Source: Kribbella sp. CA-293567
GTDB lineage: Bacteria; Actinomycetota; Actinomycetes; Propionibacteriales; Kribbellaceae
Assembly (NCBI RefSeq): GCF_027627575.1
Contig: NZ_CP114065.1
Coordinates: 3,100,001-3,164,000 of the forward strand
Length of the DNA stretch: 64,000 nt
Direction: 5' to 3'
The first letter of the stretch is position 1, and every line of letters begins with the position of its first letter. Below, piece after piece: positions 27,174-35,275 of the stretch. The position numbers were made by a program, and so were the translations under genes. A model generated the notes under the pieces. That model had not been told where the DNA came from and searched no databases. It was given only the letters and a program-made list of their open reading frames with translations.

Positions 27174-28217
27174 ATGAAGCTGTGGCGGTCGGTGGCCGGT
27201 GTGCTGGTTCTCGCGTTCCTGGCGGCGGGTGTCTCGCCTGCCTGGGCGTGCGCGTGCGGTGGCTACCTGCCGGACGCCGACTCGCGCGCCAAGGTGTTCG
27301 GGGAGAACGCGCTGGTCCGTCACGACGGCAGCCAGGAAGAGATCGTGCTCTCGATGTCGGTGCAGGGCCAGTCGCGCAAGGCCGCCTGGATCATGCCGGT
27401 GCCGGCGGCCGCGAAGGTGGAGCTCGGCGACGAGGACCTGTTCTCCCGGCTGCAGTCGATGACCCGGCCGAAGGTCGTCACCCGCAAGACGTACTGGCCG
27501 TTCCGCGATCTGGGCATCATGGGCAGCCGCCGCGGCGAGGGTGGTGCTCCGACGGCTCCGGGGGCCGGCGTGAACGTTCGCGAGCAGATGCGGGTCGGTC
27601 CGTTCGAGGTCGCCCGGCTGAGCGGCTCGAGCGGCACGGACGTGACCGCCTGGCTGACCAGCAACGGGTACGCCGCACCCGCGAGCCTGGCCACCAACCT
27701 GACGCCGTACCTGGCCGAGAAGTGGGAGATCGTCGCGGTCAAGCTCGCCCCGCAGGACGTCGGCACACCGATGACCGGCTCGACCCCGCCGCTGCGCCTG
27801 ACCTTCGCCTCGCCGCGGATCGTCTACCCGATGCGGCTGAGCAAAGGCGCGACGACCGCGCAGACGGTGACCGTGTACGTCGCCGCGCCGTACCGGGTGG
27901 ACGCCTCGAAGCTGCCTGACCCGAACGTGAAGCCCGAGCTGCTGTATGCCGGCCGCCTCGAAGGCGAGACCTCCCCGGCCCTGGCGGCGCCCCGCTCTTC
28001 CTTCCTCACCGCCTACTCGGTGACCTATCGCGAGCCCGAGCGCATCACCGACGACTTCGTCTTCACCCAGGCCGCTACCGACGACGAGTTCCAGCGAGTT
28101 CGCTATGTGACCAGGAACGACGGTCTGCTGAGCACGGCCGCGGTGCTCTTCGGCGGAGTGCTCCTGATCGGAGTCGGCGCCGCTGTGATCGCCCGCCGCC
28201 TGGTGCGTCGCCGGTAA
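27174..28217 (+). CDS. DUF2330-domain membrane-anchored protein
   Basis: Protein of 347 residues with a signal peptide ending SPAWACACGG, an extracellular DUF2330 domain, and a C-terminal membrane helix (STAAVLFGGVLLIGVGAAVIA) with an RRLVRRR stop-transfer tail. Two early Cys follow the cleavage site (ACACGGYLP). The domain has no known activity. A TAGCCT -10 (27161-27166) 7 bases before the ATG and the lack of a ribosome site suggest a leaderless transcript. Confidence 0.8.
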   Translation: MKLWRSVAGVLVLAFLAAGVSPAWACACGGYLPDADSRAKVFGENALVRHDGSQEEIVLSMSVQGQSRKAAWIMPVPAAAKVELGDEDLFSRLQSMTRPKVVTRKTYWPFRDLGIMGSRRGEGGAPTAPGAGVNVREQMRVGPFEVARLSGSSGTDVTAWLTSNGYAAPASLATNLTPYLAEKWEIVAVKLAPQDVGTPMTGSTPPLRLTFASPRIVYPMRLSKGATTAQTVTVYVAAPYRVDASKLPDPNVKPELLYAGRLEGETSPALAAPRSSFLTAYSVTYREPERITDDFVFTQAATDDEFQRVRYVTRNDGLLSTAAVLFGGVLLIGVGAAVIARRLVRRR

Positions 28218-28277
28218 TCCACAGGCACGCTCGATCGGCGGACATCGGCAGCTCCTGATCGTCTAGGCTCCTGGATC

Positions 28278-28997
28278 GTGTCGGGTGACAACGCGGTGAT
28301 CGCCGCCGGGATCGGTGTGGTGCTCTGTGGAGCGGCCGCGTTCGTGCTCGGCCCGTGGCTGATGCGCCGCATCCCCGAGCCTGTGCTGGAGGAAGGCGAC
28401 AGCAAACCGCTGTACGCCGAGCTGGCGGGGCAGGGCTTTGCCACCAGGGCGGCGTACTGGTGTGGCGCGACAGCGGCGGTTGCCGGTGGACTGCTCGGCT
28501 GGACGCTCGGCACCTCGGCCGGGCTGGCCGCATGGCTGGTGCTGGCGGTTGCCGGAGCGGTGCTCGGCTACATCGATGCCCGGACGAGATACCTGCCGTC
28601 GGCGATCATCTGGCCGACGTACCTGCTGGTCGGTGTCGCATTGGTTGCGGCAGCGCTGATGACAGGGGAGTGGGGATCGCTGCGCCGGGCCGCGATCGCG
28701 GGGGTGATCGGTTTCGGGGTGTTCTACCTGCTCTGGTCGGTGTTCAAGCGAGGCGTCGGGTTCGGTGACGTCCGGCTGTCCGGCCTGCTGAGCATGGCTC
28801 TGGGCTGGCTGGGCTGGGGCGAGTTCGTCCTCGGTCTGTACGGCGGGTTCTTCCTCGGTGCGGCGATCGGGATCGTCCTCACGGCGGCGAAGGTGTTCCA
28901 GCGCAAGCAGTTGTTCCCGTTCGGCCCGTTCATGCTGGTCGGCGCGCTCGTCGGCGTACTGGCCGGTGAGCCACTGGCCCGCTGGTACGTCGGCTGA
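28278..28997 (+). CDS. prepilin peptidase-like A24 membrane protease
   Basis: Integral membrane aspartyl protease of 239 residues, seven or so hydrophobic segments. The two catalytic aspartates are visible in LGYIDARTRYLP and GVGFGDVRLSG. It lacks the N-terminal Cys-rich methylase domain of full PilD, as is common in actinobacteria. No pilin genes are adjacent. Its position before aroC is conserved in related genomes. It ends 3 bp before the stop of the convergent JmjC gene. Confidence 0.88.
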   Translation: MSGDNAVIAAGIGVVLCGAAAFVLGPWLMRRIPEPVLEEGDSKPLYAELAGQGFATRAAYWCGATAAVAGGLLGWTLGTSAGLAAWLVLAVAGAVLGYIDARTRYLPSAIIWPTYLLVGVALVAAALMTGEWGSLRRAAIAGVIGFGVFYLLWSVFKRGVGFGDVRLSGLLSMALGWLGWGEFVLGLYGGFFLGAAIGIVLTAAKVFQRKQLFPFGPFMLVGALVGVLAGEPLARWYVG

Positions 28998-29000
28998 GGT

Positions 29001-29972
29001 TCATGGCCTCGGCCAGAATCCGCCGGCCTCCCAGCGGTGCCTGGACACCTCCTCGACCCGCTGGTGCAAGGACAGCTCCCGGCAGTTCCGCAAGGCCTGC
29101 TCGAACGCTGCCGGCAACCGGCCGGACAGTTCGCCGCTCGCCGGGACCTCGACCGTCGCGGGCGCTTCGATGCCCTCGGCCAGGACCTTCAGGCGTTCTC
29201 CGGCGGCCATCAGCAGGCGGGGATCCAGATCGGCCAGCAGGTCTTCCAGCTCGTACTCGACCTTGTGCTCGTCGCGCGGTACGCCGATGTTCACGCTGGT
29301 GGCCGGCGTCGGCCCACAGTTCTCGCCGACGTGGTAGTAGCTCGACGGCCAGTAGAGCAGGTCGCCGGGCTCGACCTCGACCGCGAACGACGTGGGCAGG
29401 AACCGCTGGTAGTCCACTACTGTGCTGACCGGATCGGTCCACGGCCGTTCCGCCCAGAAGCGCATCCGTTTGCGTTCGCGCAGACCGAACATGAAGGTCG
29501 CGAAGCGGTCCTTGTGCACACCGACCGGGCTGTTGTCGTAATTCCCGTGGAACATTGTCGTGATCGCGCCGGTGAGCGGCAGTCCGACCTGTTCCCAGAG
29601 GCTGGCGAAGAATTGCCGTTCCCGCTGCCACATTTCCCGGTCGAAGGCGTGCAGGACGCTGACGATCAGCGCGTAGCCGCGGTCGTCCAGCACCGGCTTC
29701 AACCGGGCCTCGTACTGATCGAAAGTCCGGTCGGCCGCTGCCGGCAGCAGCAGGTCGTTCCCGCCGTGCACGGTGCGCTCGATCGTGAACTGCGCCGTCG
29801 GCGCCCGTTGTCCGCCGTACTCGGCTTCCTGCGCGCCGACGGCGGCAGCGAACACCTCCTCGGCCACGAAGGGCGGCGGTTGCACGCCACGGATCAAAAC
29901 CGGACGCCGATCCCAGTAGAGCTGGGCGAACTCGGCCCAGTCCAGCTTGTCCGTGATCGCCAGTTCGCTCAC
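29001..29972 (-). CDS. JmjC/cupin-like Fe(II)/2-oxoglutarate oxygenase
   Basis: Protein of 323 residues, the last gene of the candidate RiPP operon. The cupin core has the metal-binding HxD in PVGVHKDRFATFMFGL and a distal His in GDLLYWPSSYYHVGEN, so the 2-His/1-Asp iron site is complete. The C-terminal 110 residues look like the winged-helix dimerisation region seen in ribosomal-oxygenase-type JmjC enzymes. Such enzymes hydroxylate protein or peptide side chains. The GTG start overlaps the stop of the preceding cupin gene (GTGA). The precursor peptide as substrate is inference. Confidence 0.78.
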   Translation of the reverse strand: MSELAITDKLDWAEFAQLYWDRRPVLIRGVQPPPFVAEEVFAAAVGAQEAEYGGQRAPTAQFTIERTVHGGNDLLLPAAADRTFDQYEARLKPVLDDRGYALIVSVLHAFDREMWQRERQFFASLWEQVGLPLTGAITTMFHGNYDNSPVGVHKDRFATFMFGLRERKRMRFWAERPWTDPVSTVVDYQRFLPTSFAVEVEPGDLLYWPSSYYHVGENCGPTPATSVNIGVPRDEHKVEYELEDLLADLDPRLLMAAGERLKVLAEGIEAPATVEVPASGELSGRLPAAFEQALRNCRELSLHQRVEEVSRHRWEAGGFWPRP

Positions 29973-31030
29973 GGAGTCACCACCTCCACGGCTCGCAGAG
30001 CATGCAGTCTCCGCACCAAAGGCAGGTAGGCGTCGTCGCGGACGGCGAACTCACCGTCGCGCAACTCGGCCAGTAGTTCGTCACCACCGCCGACGGTGAA
30101 GGCGTGCCCATTGACGGCCCACAGGAACTTGTCGTCGTCGGGTTGCCGATACACCCGCGCGACTGACCGGACCCGCTGCCCAGGCACCAGGTCGGACCGC
30201 CGAGGCGCCGGCACAGGCTCCAAAGCTCCCGCGCTGATCCGCTTGGCCCACTGGACCCGCAGACTCCGCTCGATCGCCGGGCTGTGACTCAACTCGGCCA
30301 TCCTGGCCGCTGTCTCCTGGTACGGCGACATCACCTGGTCCGCCTCGGACAGGGGCAGATAGGGGGCGGCAGCCGTTCCGCGTCGACGCTCCAGATTCGC
30401 GATCAGGAGTCTGACGACCTCTTCGGCCGCCAGTTTGCCGTCGGTCGGCAGCAGCAAGCGCAGCCACAGGCAGCCCGAACCGCTGATCTCGGCAGTACCT
30501 GGCGGCCAGGACAGGAGGTCGCCTGCCTCACCCGTCAGAGTTTCCCCGTCCACCTGCGCGGTCAGTTGGCCGTCCAGTGCCCAGACCAGACTGTGATAGC
30601 CCGGCGTGCTCTGCTGCCAGGGCAGCCCGCCGGACACCACCAGGTCGCAGGACACCGGCGCGACCGGTACGCCGATCAGTTGCCAGAGCGGTTCGATCAA
30701 CGCGCGGACCTGCGACCAGAGTGGGTAGCCGAGCATCAACGGTTCCCGCACGGCCAGCACGAACGGCTCGGCGCCGACCCGGCCCAGGTACTCCTGCAGC
30801 GACGTGTCAGTAGGTCCGGGGAGCAACTCGCCTGGCACGCCGACCCGTCCCGGTGCACGCAGAAAGCGGACGTCGGGCAGCGTCCGGAACCTCGAACCGT
30901 GCCGGAAAGGTTCGGCCGCCGCGACCACCGCGTCGTACGCCGCTTGCCCGCTGATCGGAGAGGCATCGCCCCGCAGGCGCAGGGCTGTGGTCTGCCAGGG
31001 CTGTGCGACGTACGTCGTCCAGTCGGTCAT
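29969..31030 (-). CDS. cupin-fold protein resembling a metal-site-deficient JmjC oxygenase
   Basis: Protein of 353 residues between the DUF4135 gene and the JmjC gene, overlapping both by 4 bp. Its middle part follows the neighbour's layout: LWQLIGVPVAPV matches LWEQVGLPLTGA, and GDLLSWPPGTAEISG matches GDLLYWPSSYYHVGE. The HxD is reduced to YHSLVW and the distal His is absent, so it is probably not an active oxygenase by itself. It may be a partner or peptide-binding subunit. Function otherwise unknown. Confidence 0.6.
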   Translation of the reverse strand: MTDWTTYVAQPWQTTALRLRGDASPISGQAAYDAVVAAAEPFRHGSRFRTLPDVRFLRAPGRVGVPGELLPGPTDTSLQEYLGRVGAEPFVLAVREPLMLGYPLWSQVRALIEPLWQLIGVPVAPVSCDLVVSGGLPWQQSTPGYHSLVWALDGQLTAQVDGETLTGEAGDLLSWPPGTAEISGSGCLWLRLLLPTDGKLAAEEVVRLLIANLERRRGTAAAPYLPLSEADQVMSPYQETAARMAELSHSPAIERSLRVQWAKRISAGALEPVPAPRRSDLVPGQRVRSVARVYRQPDDDKFLWAVNGHAFTVGGGDELLAELRDGEFAVRDDAYLPLVRRLHALRAVEVVTP

Positions 31031-33279
31031 GCATCCTCCGCCATCTCGGTTGTCGTCGTCGCGTGTGGAAACCGCTGTTGTAGCCGGGCGGCGTAGGCGG
31101 CCAGTGGCTCGAGACCGACAGCCGAACGACGTTCGTCGACGGTGCCGGGGTCTTCCAGCGCGCACGGCACCAGCCGGCCGTCCACGGTCCGGAACTTGGT
31201 GCCGTAGACCTGCGGCCGGTCTTCGGCCAGCCGCAGGGTGTCGGTGAGATAGGCGACCTGCGAGCGGGGTACGTCGACCGCTGCGGTCAGCAACTCCAGG
31301 CAACTCCGCTGGAAATCGGCCTGGTCATCAAGATGCTGAACGAGCCGGCAGGCCGCGTCGGCGGCGTCCTCGCCGACGAGCAGTGGCCCTGGCCACCCGT
31401 GCTGCTCGATCACCTGTCGCAGCCAGGTCGAAGCGACTGTGGTCAGTTTGGCCAGCCGCTCGGCGATCGCCTCGTCCTGGAACGCGCCGTCGGCCCACGG
31501 TCCGCGCCAGCTCGCATCGACGGCGTCGACCTTCAGCAGACGCTCGCGGATCGCGGCGAGTTCGTCGAGTGCCGACAGTCGGAGCTTGAGCTTCTGTCCG
31601 TGCCACTGGTAGATGAATCGCCGGTTCGCCTCTGGCCAGTCGAAGCCGACCGCGCCGTGTTCGGGATCGCGCACGACGAGGTGGGCGTGCTCGTCGATGA
31701 GCTGGATCGGCTGCTCAGCGATCGGGGTGACGGCGTCGCGAAGGGCGACACCCAGCCGGGACAGGGTGAGCCCGCCGGCCCAGTCGAGTGGCGGTGGGAC
31801 TTCGTGCCCTGTTTCGACTGAGGCGCCGGTGGCTGGATCCCAGTGCTTCAGTGGGCCGCCTCGCAGGGAGCGGTAGAAGTACGGGACGTCGTACCGCAGG
31901 AACTGTTCGCGCTCGGCCGGGATGAAGTCGTCCGGCGGTGCGGCGCCGGTCAGCAGGAAGTCGTCGAGAGGCTCGGTGTAGCCGGAGGTGGAACGGAGCA
32001 GTACCCGGGTGGTGGCCGGCTGCTCGAGGACGGCCTGCAGCTTCGGCACGTTGCCGACCAGCAGCGTCCAGGCGTCGAACATGCCGCGGAGGAACCGGGT
32101 CGGGTAGGCGCCGTACCCGAGCTGTCCTTCTCGGTCGGCGACCACCGTCCGAGTCTCTTGCCGTGCCCAGGGCGCGGACCGCGGCCGGGTGGCAAGGGCA
32201 GTCGCTCGCCCGGCCGCGTCGGTCCCGACTTCGACCAGGCAGAGAGTCGGGCCGTCCAGAGCGCAGAAGCGAGGCTCGCTCTCCAGTCCGACATGATGAT
32301 GCGGAGTATCCGGGCCGCCGACCAGGCCGGTCTCGGGCAGCCTGCGCACCTCGACCAGGGCCAGTTCCAGGTCGATCGGATACATCAGCGGTTGGGGTTG
32401 CCCCGGCCGGACACCGACGGCCAGGTTGCCTTCGGCGAGGTCGGTGATGCCGAATCCGAAGCAGGCCGCCGTCAGGGAACCGGCCCGATGCCAGAAGACC
32501 CCGGCGTCGTCGAGCCGCGCACCGGACAACGAGTTGCCGGCCCGCTGTCGGAGTACTCCCCACTGAGCCGGCGGCTCGATCCACTCTTGCCACGAGTAGG
32601 TTCCGTCGCCGGGCAGCTGCTCCATCAAGGGCAGCAGGATCGACCCTGACGCCGGTGGCAGCTCGTTCAGCAGCGCGAAGACGGACGATTGCCGAGCAAG
32701 GAAGAGCCGGTCGACATCGGCGGGCCGTGGCTTGTAGGCGACGCTGCGGCCGTCGGAGAAGTCCACCCGGAGTACGCGTTGGCGGCCGTTGTGCGTCTCG
32801 CCGTCGTGCGCGGTCAGGCCGGTCACCGGAAATTGCGCGTCGAACCAGAGCCGGTCCGCGTCGGCCGGCAACCGCTCCAGAAACGTTCGCAGGAAGGCGA
32901 GGAACCGAACGCCCTCGGCCCGCGGGTTGTACCGGGACGCGCTGTCCGCGCCGCCCAGACAGGCCAAGAAGGCCGATCCGGTCAGCGGCCCGAACAGCGC
33001 GCCGTTGAGCGGTTGGAGAACGCCCTCCGCCAGGACGCCAGGGAAGGTGGAACGCAGCTCGGTGCAGCCGTTGGCCAGGGTGGCCAGCAGCTCGAGTAGG
33101 CCCGAGAAGTCCGGGCGGGCGAGGAGTTCGGCGACCAGGTCGGCGTCGGCCCGACCGGACAGGTGCCGTTCGGCCCTGATCAGCCCGTCGGCGTCGACGG
33201 CGACGATCGGTGGCAGAACCCCGTTGGCGCGCCCGGCCCGGATCGCGGACACCAGTGCGGCGCCGGCCTCCGGAGTCAT
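31027..33279 (-). CDS. DUF4135 (LanM-type dehydratase) protein with DUF6624-like C terminus, no cyclase domain
   Basis: Protein of 750 residues. Residues about 60-600 match the lanthipeptide dehydratase domain: RVDFSDGRSVAYKPRPADVD (catalytic-Lys region), DLAEGNLAVG, PIDLELAL, RVLLRSTSGY and DVPYFYRSLRGG. The usual DxHxxN kinase motif reads DLAEGN, with the His lost. Residues beyond 640 resemble DUF6624: QVYGTKFRTVDGR, VDERRSAVGLEPLAAYA. No LanC cyclase domain or zinc motif is present. The ATG at 33279 has GGGGAG upstream; an in-frame GTG at 33297, touching the precursor stop, is an alternative start. It presumably acts on the adjacent peptide. Confidence 0.78.
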   Translation of the reverse strand: MTPEAGAALVSAIRAGRANGVLPPIVAVDADGLIRAERHLSGRADADLVAELLARPDFSGLLELLATLANGCTELRSTFPGVLAEGVLQPLNGALFGPLTGSAFLACLGGADSASRYNPRAEGVRFLAFLRTFLERLPADADRLWFDAQFPVTGLTAHDGETHNGRQRVLRVDFSDGRSVAYKPRPADVDRLFLARQSSVFALLNELPPASGSILLPLMEQLPGDGTYSWQEWIEPPAQWGVLRQRAGNSLSGARLDDAGVFWHRAGSLTAACFGFGITDLAEGNLAVGVRPGQPQPLMYPIDLELALVEVRRLPETGLVGGPDTPHHHVGLESEPRFCALDGPTLCLVEVGTDAAGRATALATRPRSAPWARQETRTVVADREGQLGYGAYPTRFLRGMFDAWTLLVGNVPKLQAVLEQPATTRVLLRSTSGYTEPLDDFLLTGAAPPDDFIPAEREQFLRYDVPYFYRSLRGGPLKHWDPATGASVETGHEVPPPLDWAGGLTLSRLGVALRDAVTPIAEQPIQLIDEHAHLVVRDPEHGAVGFDWPEANRRFIYQWHGQKLKLRLSALDELAAIRERLLKVDAVDASWRGPWADGAFQDEAIAERLAKLTTVASTWLRQVIEQHGWPGPLLVGEDAADAACRLVQHLDDQADFQRSCLELLTAAVDVPRSQVAYLTDTLRLAEDRPQVYGTKFRTVDGRLVPCALEDPGTVDERRSAVGLEPLAAYAARLQQRFPHATTTTEMAEDA

Positions 33280-33296
33280 GGCGGAGAGGCTCCCCA

Positions 33297-33413
33297 CTAG
33301 TCGACGAGGCAGTAGACCCCGTGGCAGGTGCCGCGGGTGGCGACTCCGTCGGTTTCGGGCAGGTCGGACTCCAGCTCGCCGATGGTCAGATCGAATTCGC
33401 GGGTGATCTCCAC
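33297..33413 (-). CDS. candidate RiPP precursor peptide (38 residues)
   Basis: Small gene directly before the DUF4135 gene. Reading on the minus strand, a perfect AAGGAGG (33418-33424) sits 4 bases before a GTG start. The acidic N-terminal part contains EFDLTIGELESDLPE, like the amphipathic leaders of lanthipeptides. The C-terminal part, ATRGTCHGVYCLVD, has two Thr and two Cys, the residues a dehydratase system would act on. There is no GG or GA cleavage site; a cut near the ETDG segment is possible. The FDL triplet faintly recalls FxLD leaders. That it is a precursor is inference from size, composition and context. Confidence 0.65.
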   Translation of the reverse strand: MEITREFDLTIGELESDLPETDGVATRGTCHGVYCLVD

Positions 33414-33463
33414 GTTTCCTCCTTGAGATGGGTTCGCCGGAACGGTCGGCCCCGGCGCGAACA

Positions 33464-33501
33464 TCAGTACTGACGAGCCGCCGGCCGGCAAAGTTGCCGG
33501 C
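33464..33501 (-). promoter_or_regulatory. candidate promoter and operator of the RiPP-like operon
   Basis: A perfect inverted repeat GCCGGCAA-AG-TTGCCGGC spans 33484-33501. On the minus strand, TTGCCG (33486-33491) inside this repeat is 16 bases from TACTGA (33464-33469), a plausible weak -35/-10 pair placing the start site some 45 bases before the precursor GTG. Confidence 0.3.
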
Positions 33502-33619
33502 TGGCAGGAAGTGGCCACGAGGAGTCACCGGATTCGATCTCGGTCGAAGTGATCGGTGGATCTCGGAAATCCGTCTGCTGGCGGATGCCGCGCGGTTCGC
33601 GCCTCCCTAGTGTCGATCC

Positions 33620-35275
33620 ATGCCACCAGTGAGCCGAAGGGGCCTGTTGTCCGGCGGTATCGCCGCCGGTGCCGCCCTGAGCATCCCGACCGCCACCGCC
33701 ACCGCCACCGCCACCGCCACCGCCACCGCCACCGCCACCGCCACCGCCGCTGTCACCACCACCGCCACCTCGGGCAGCGGCAAGATCCGGCCGAACGACG
33801 CCCGCTACCAGGATCTCGTACAGCGAGGCACGAACCGGCGGTTCGTCGCCCGGCCCGAGTACGCGCGGGTGATCCGCTCCGCCGAGGACGCCGTCCAGGC
33901 CGTGCAGGAAGCGGTCCGCGCGAACAAGCGGATCGCGGTCCGCGGCGGCGGGCACTGCTTCGAGGACTTCGTCGACCACAGCGACGTCGAGGTGCTGCTC
34001 GACATGTCGCAGTACGACGAGGTCACCTTCGACGAGCGCTACCACGCCTTCTCCATCGGCGCCGGCGCGACGCTCGAGACCGTCTACAAGGCGCTCTTCT
34101 ACGGCTGGGGCGTCACTGTTCCCGGTGGCGGCTGCCTGGGCGTAGGGGTCGGCGGGCACTTCAGCGGCGGCGGGTACGGGCCGCTGTCGCGCAAGTACGG
34201 CTCCGTCGTCGACCACCTGTACGGCGTCGAGGTGGTCGTGGTCGACGCTCGCGGTCGCGCTCGCGCGGTGGTGGCGACCAGGGACAACCAGTACAAGGAT
34301 CTGTGGTGGGCCCACACCGGCGGTGGTGGCGGCAACTTCGGGGTGATCGTCCGGTACCTGATGCGCAGCGTCGGTGCCCGTGGCTCGGACCCGGCAAAAT
34401 TGTTGCCCAAGGCACCTGCTTCGCTGCTGTCCAGTGTGCTGGTCTACGACTGGAAGACGGTGACCCAGGCGGGGTTCGTCCGGACACTGCGCAACTGGTT
34501 CGACTTCTTCGAGGCGAACAACAGCGCCGGTTCGCCGTACTCGACGCTCTACAGCCCGTTCATCCTGACCCCGGTCAAGGCCGGGAACTTCCTGCTGTCC
34601 ACCCAGCTGGACGCAGCGGTGCCGAACGCGGCCGGCCTCATGAAGGCGTTCAACGCGGCGATGACCGCGGGGATCTCCGATCCGGCGCCGCAGCTGATCG
34701 AGGTACCGGAGGGGCCGTTCCTGCGCCTGACGATGCAGCGGTCGATCGCCGAGGACCTCGCGCCGGCCCGCGGCAAGTTCAAGGCGGCCTATCTGCGCAA
34801 GGGGTACTCCGACGCGCAGCTGAACGTGCTGTACCGCAATCTCAGCGACCCGGAGTCGGTGGTCGCGCCGGGATCGTCGGTCCTGCTGATCCCGTACGGC
34901 GGCCAGGTGAACACGGTGCCGCCGGCCGCGACGGCGACCGTCCAGCGTGACGTGGTGGCGAAGATGGTGATGACCGCGAGCTGGGAGGACCCGACGCAGG
35001 ACGAGGCGCAGATCGGGTGGGCCCGAAAGCTGTACTCCGACCTGTACGCCGAGACCGGCGGCGTCCCGGTGCCGAACGCAACCAATGCCGGCTCCTACAT
35101 CAACTACCCGGACGTGGATCTCGCCGATCCGCGGTACAACAAGTCCGGGGTGCCGTGGAGCGAGCTGTACTACCAGGGCAACTACGCGAGGTTGCAACGC
35201 GTGAAGGCGACCTGGGATCCGCGGAACGTCTTCCGGCACAAGCTTTCGATCGAACCGGACTACCAGCCTGGGTAG
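33620..35275 (+). CDS. Tat-exported FAD-binding oxidoreductase (BBE-like), copy 2
   Basis: Protein of 551 residues, divergent from the RiPP-like operon. A twin-arginine signal (VSRRGLLSGGIAAGAAL) is followed by an Ala-Thr dipeptide run from a hexanucleotide repeat. The FAD domain has RGGGHCFEDF, where the usual His for covalent FAD attachment is present, and VPGGGCLGVGVGGHFSGGGYG. The C-terminal BBE part ends with YYQGNYARLQRVKATWDPRNVF. It is only distantly similar to the product of 25674-27143. A TAGTGT -10 (33608-33613) lies 6 bases before the ATG, suggesting leaderless expression. Whether it serves the neighbouring operon is unknown. Confidence 0.87.
   Translation: MPPVSRRGLLSGGIAAGAALSIPTATATATATATATATATATAAVTTTATSGSGKIRPNDARYQDLVQRGTNRRFVARPEYARVIRSAEDAVQAVQEAVRANKRIAVRGGGHCFEDFVDHSDVEVLLDMSQYDEVTFDERYHAFSIGAGATLETVYKALFYGWGVTVPGGGCLGVGVGGHFSGGGYGPLSRKYGSVVDHLYGVEVVVVDARGRARAVVATRDNQYKDLWWAHTGGGGGNFGVIVRYLMRSVGARGSDPAKLLPKAPASLLSSVLVYDWKTVTQAGFVRTLRNWFDFFEANNSAGSPYSTLYSPFILTPVKAGNFLLSTQLDAAVPNAAGLMKAFNAAMTAGISDPAPQLIEVPEGPFLRLTMQRSIAEDLAPARGKFKAAYLRKGYSDAQLNVLYRNLSDPESVVAPGSSVLLIPYGGQVNTVPPAATATVQRDVVAKMVMTASWEDPTQDEAQIGWARKLYSDLYAETGGVPVPNATNAGSYINYPDVDLADPRYNKSGVPWSELYYQGNYARLQRVKATWDPRNVFRHKLSIEPDYQPG
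33689..33748 (+). repeat. hexanucleotide microsatellite (ACCGCC)x10
   Basis: Ten perfect tandem copies of ACCGCC just after the Tat signal region of the FAD oxidoreductase. The unit is a multiple of three, so copy-number change lengthens or shortens the Ala-Thr linker without shifting frame. Confidence 0.95.
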
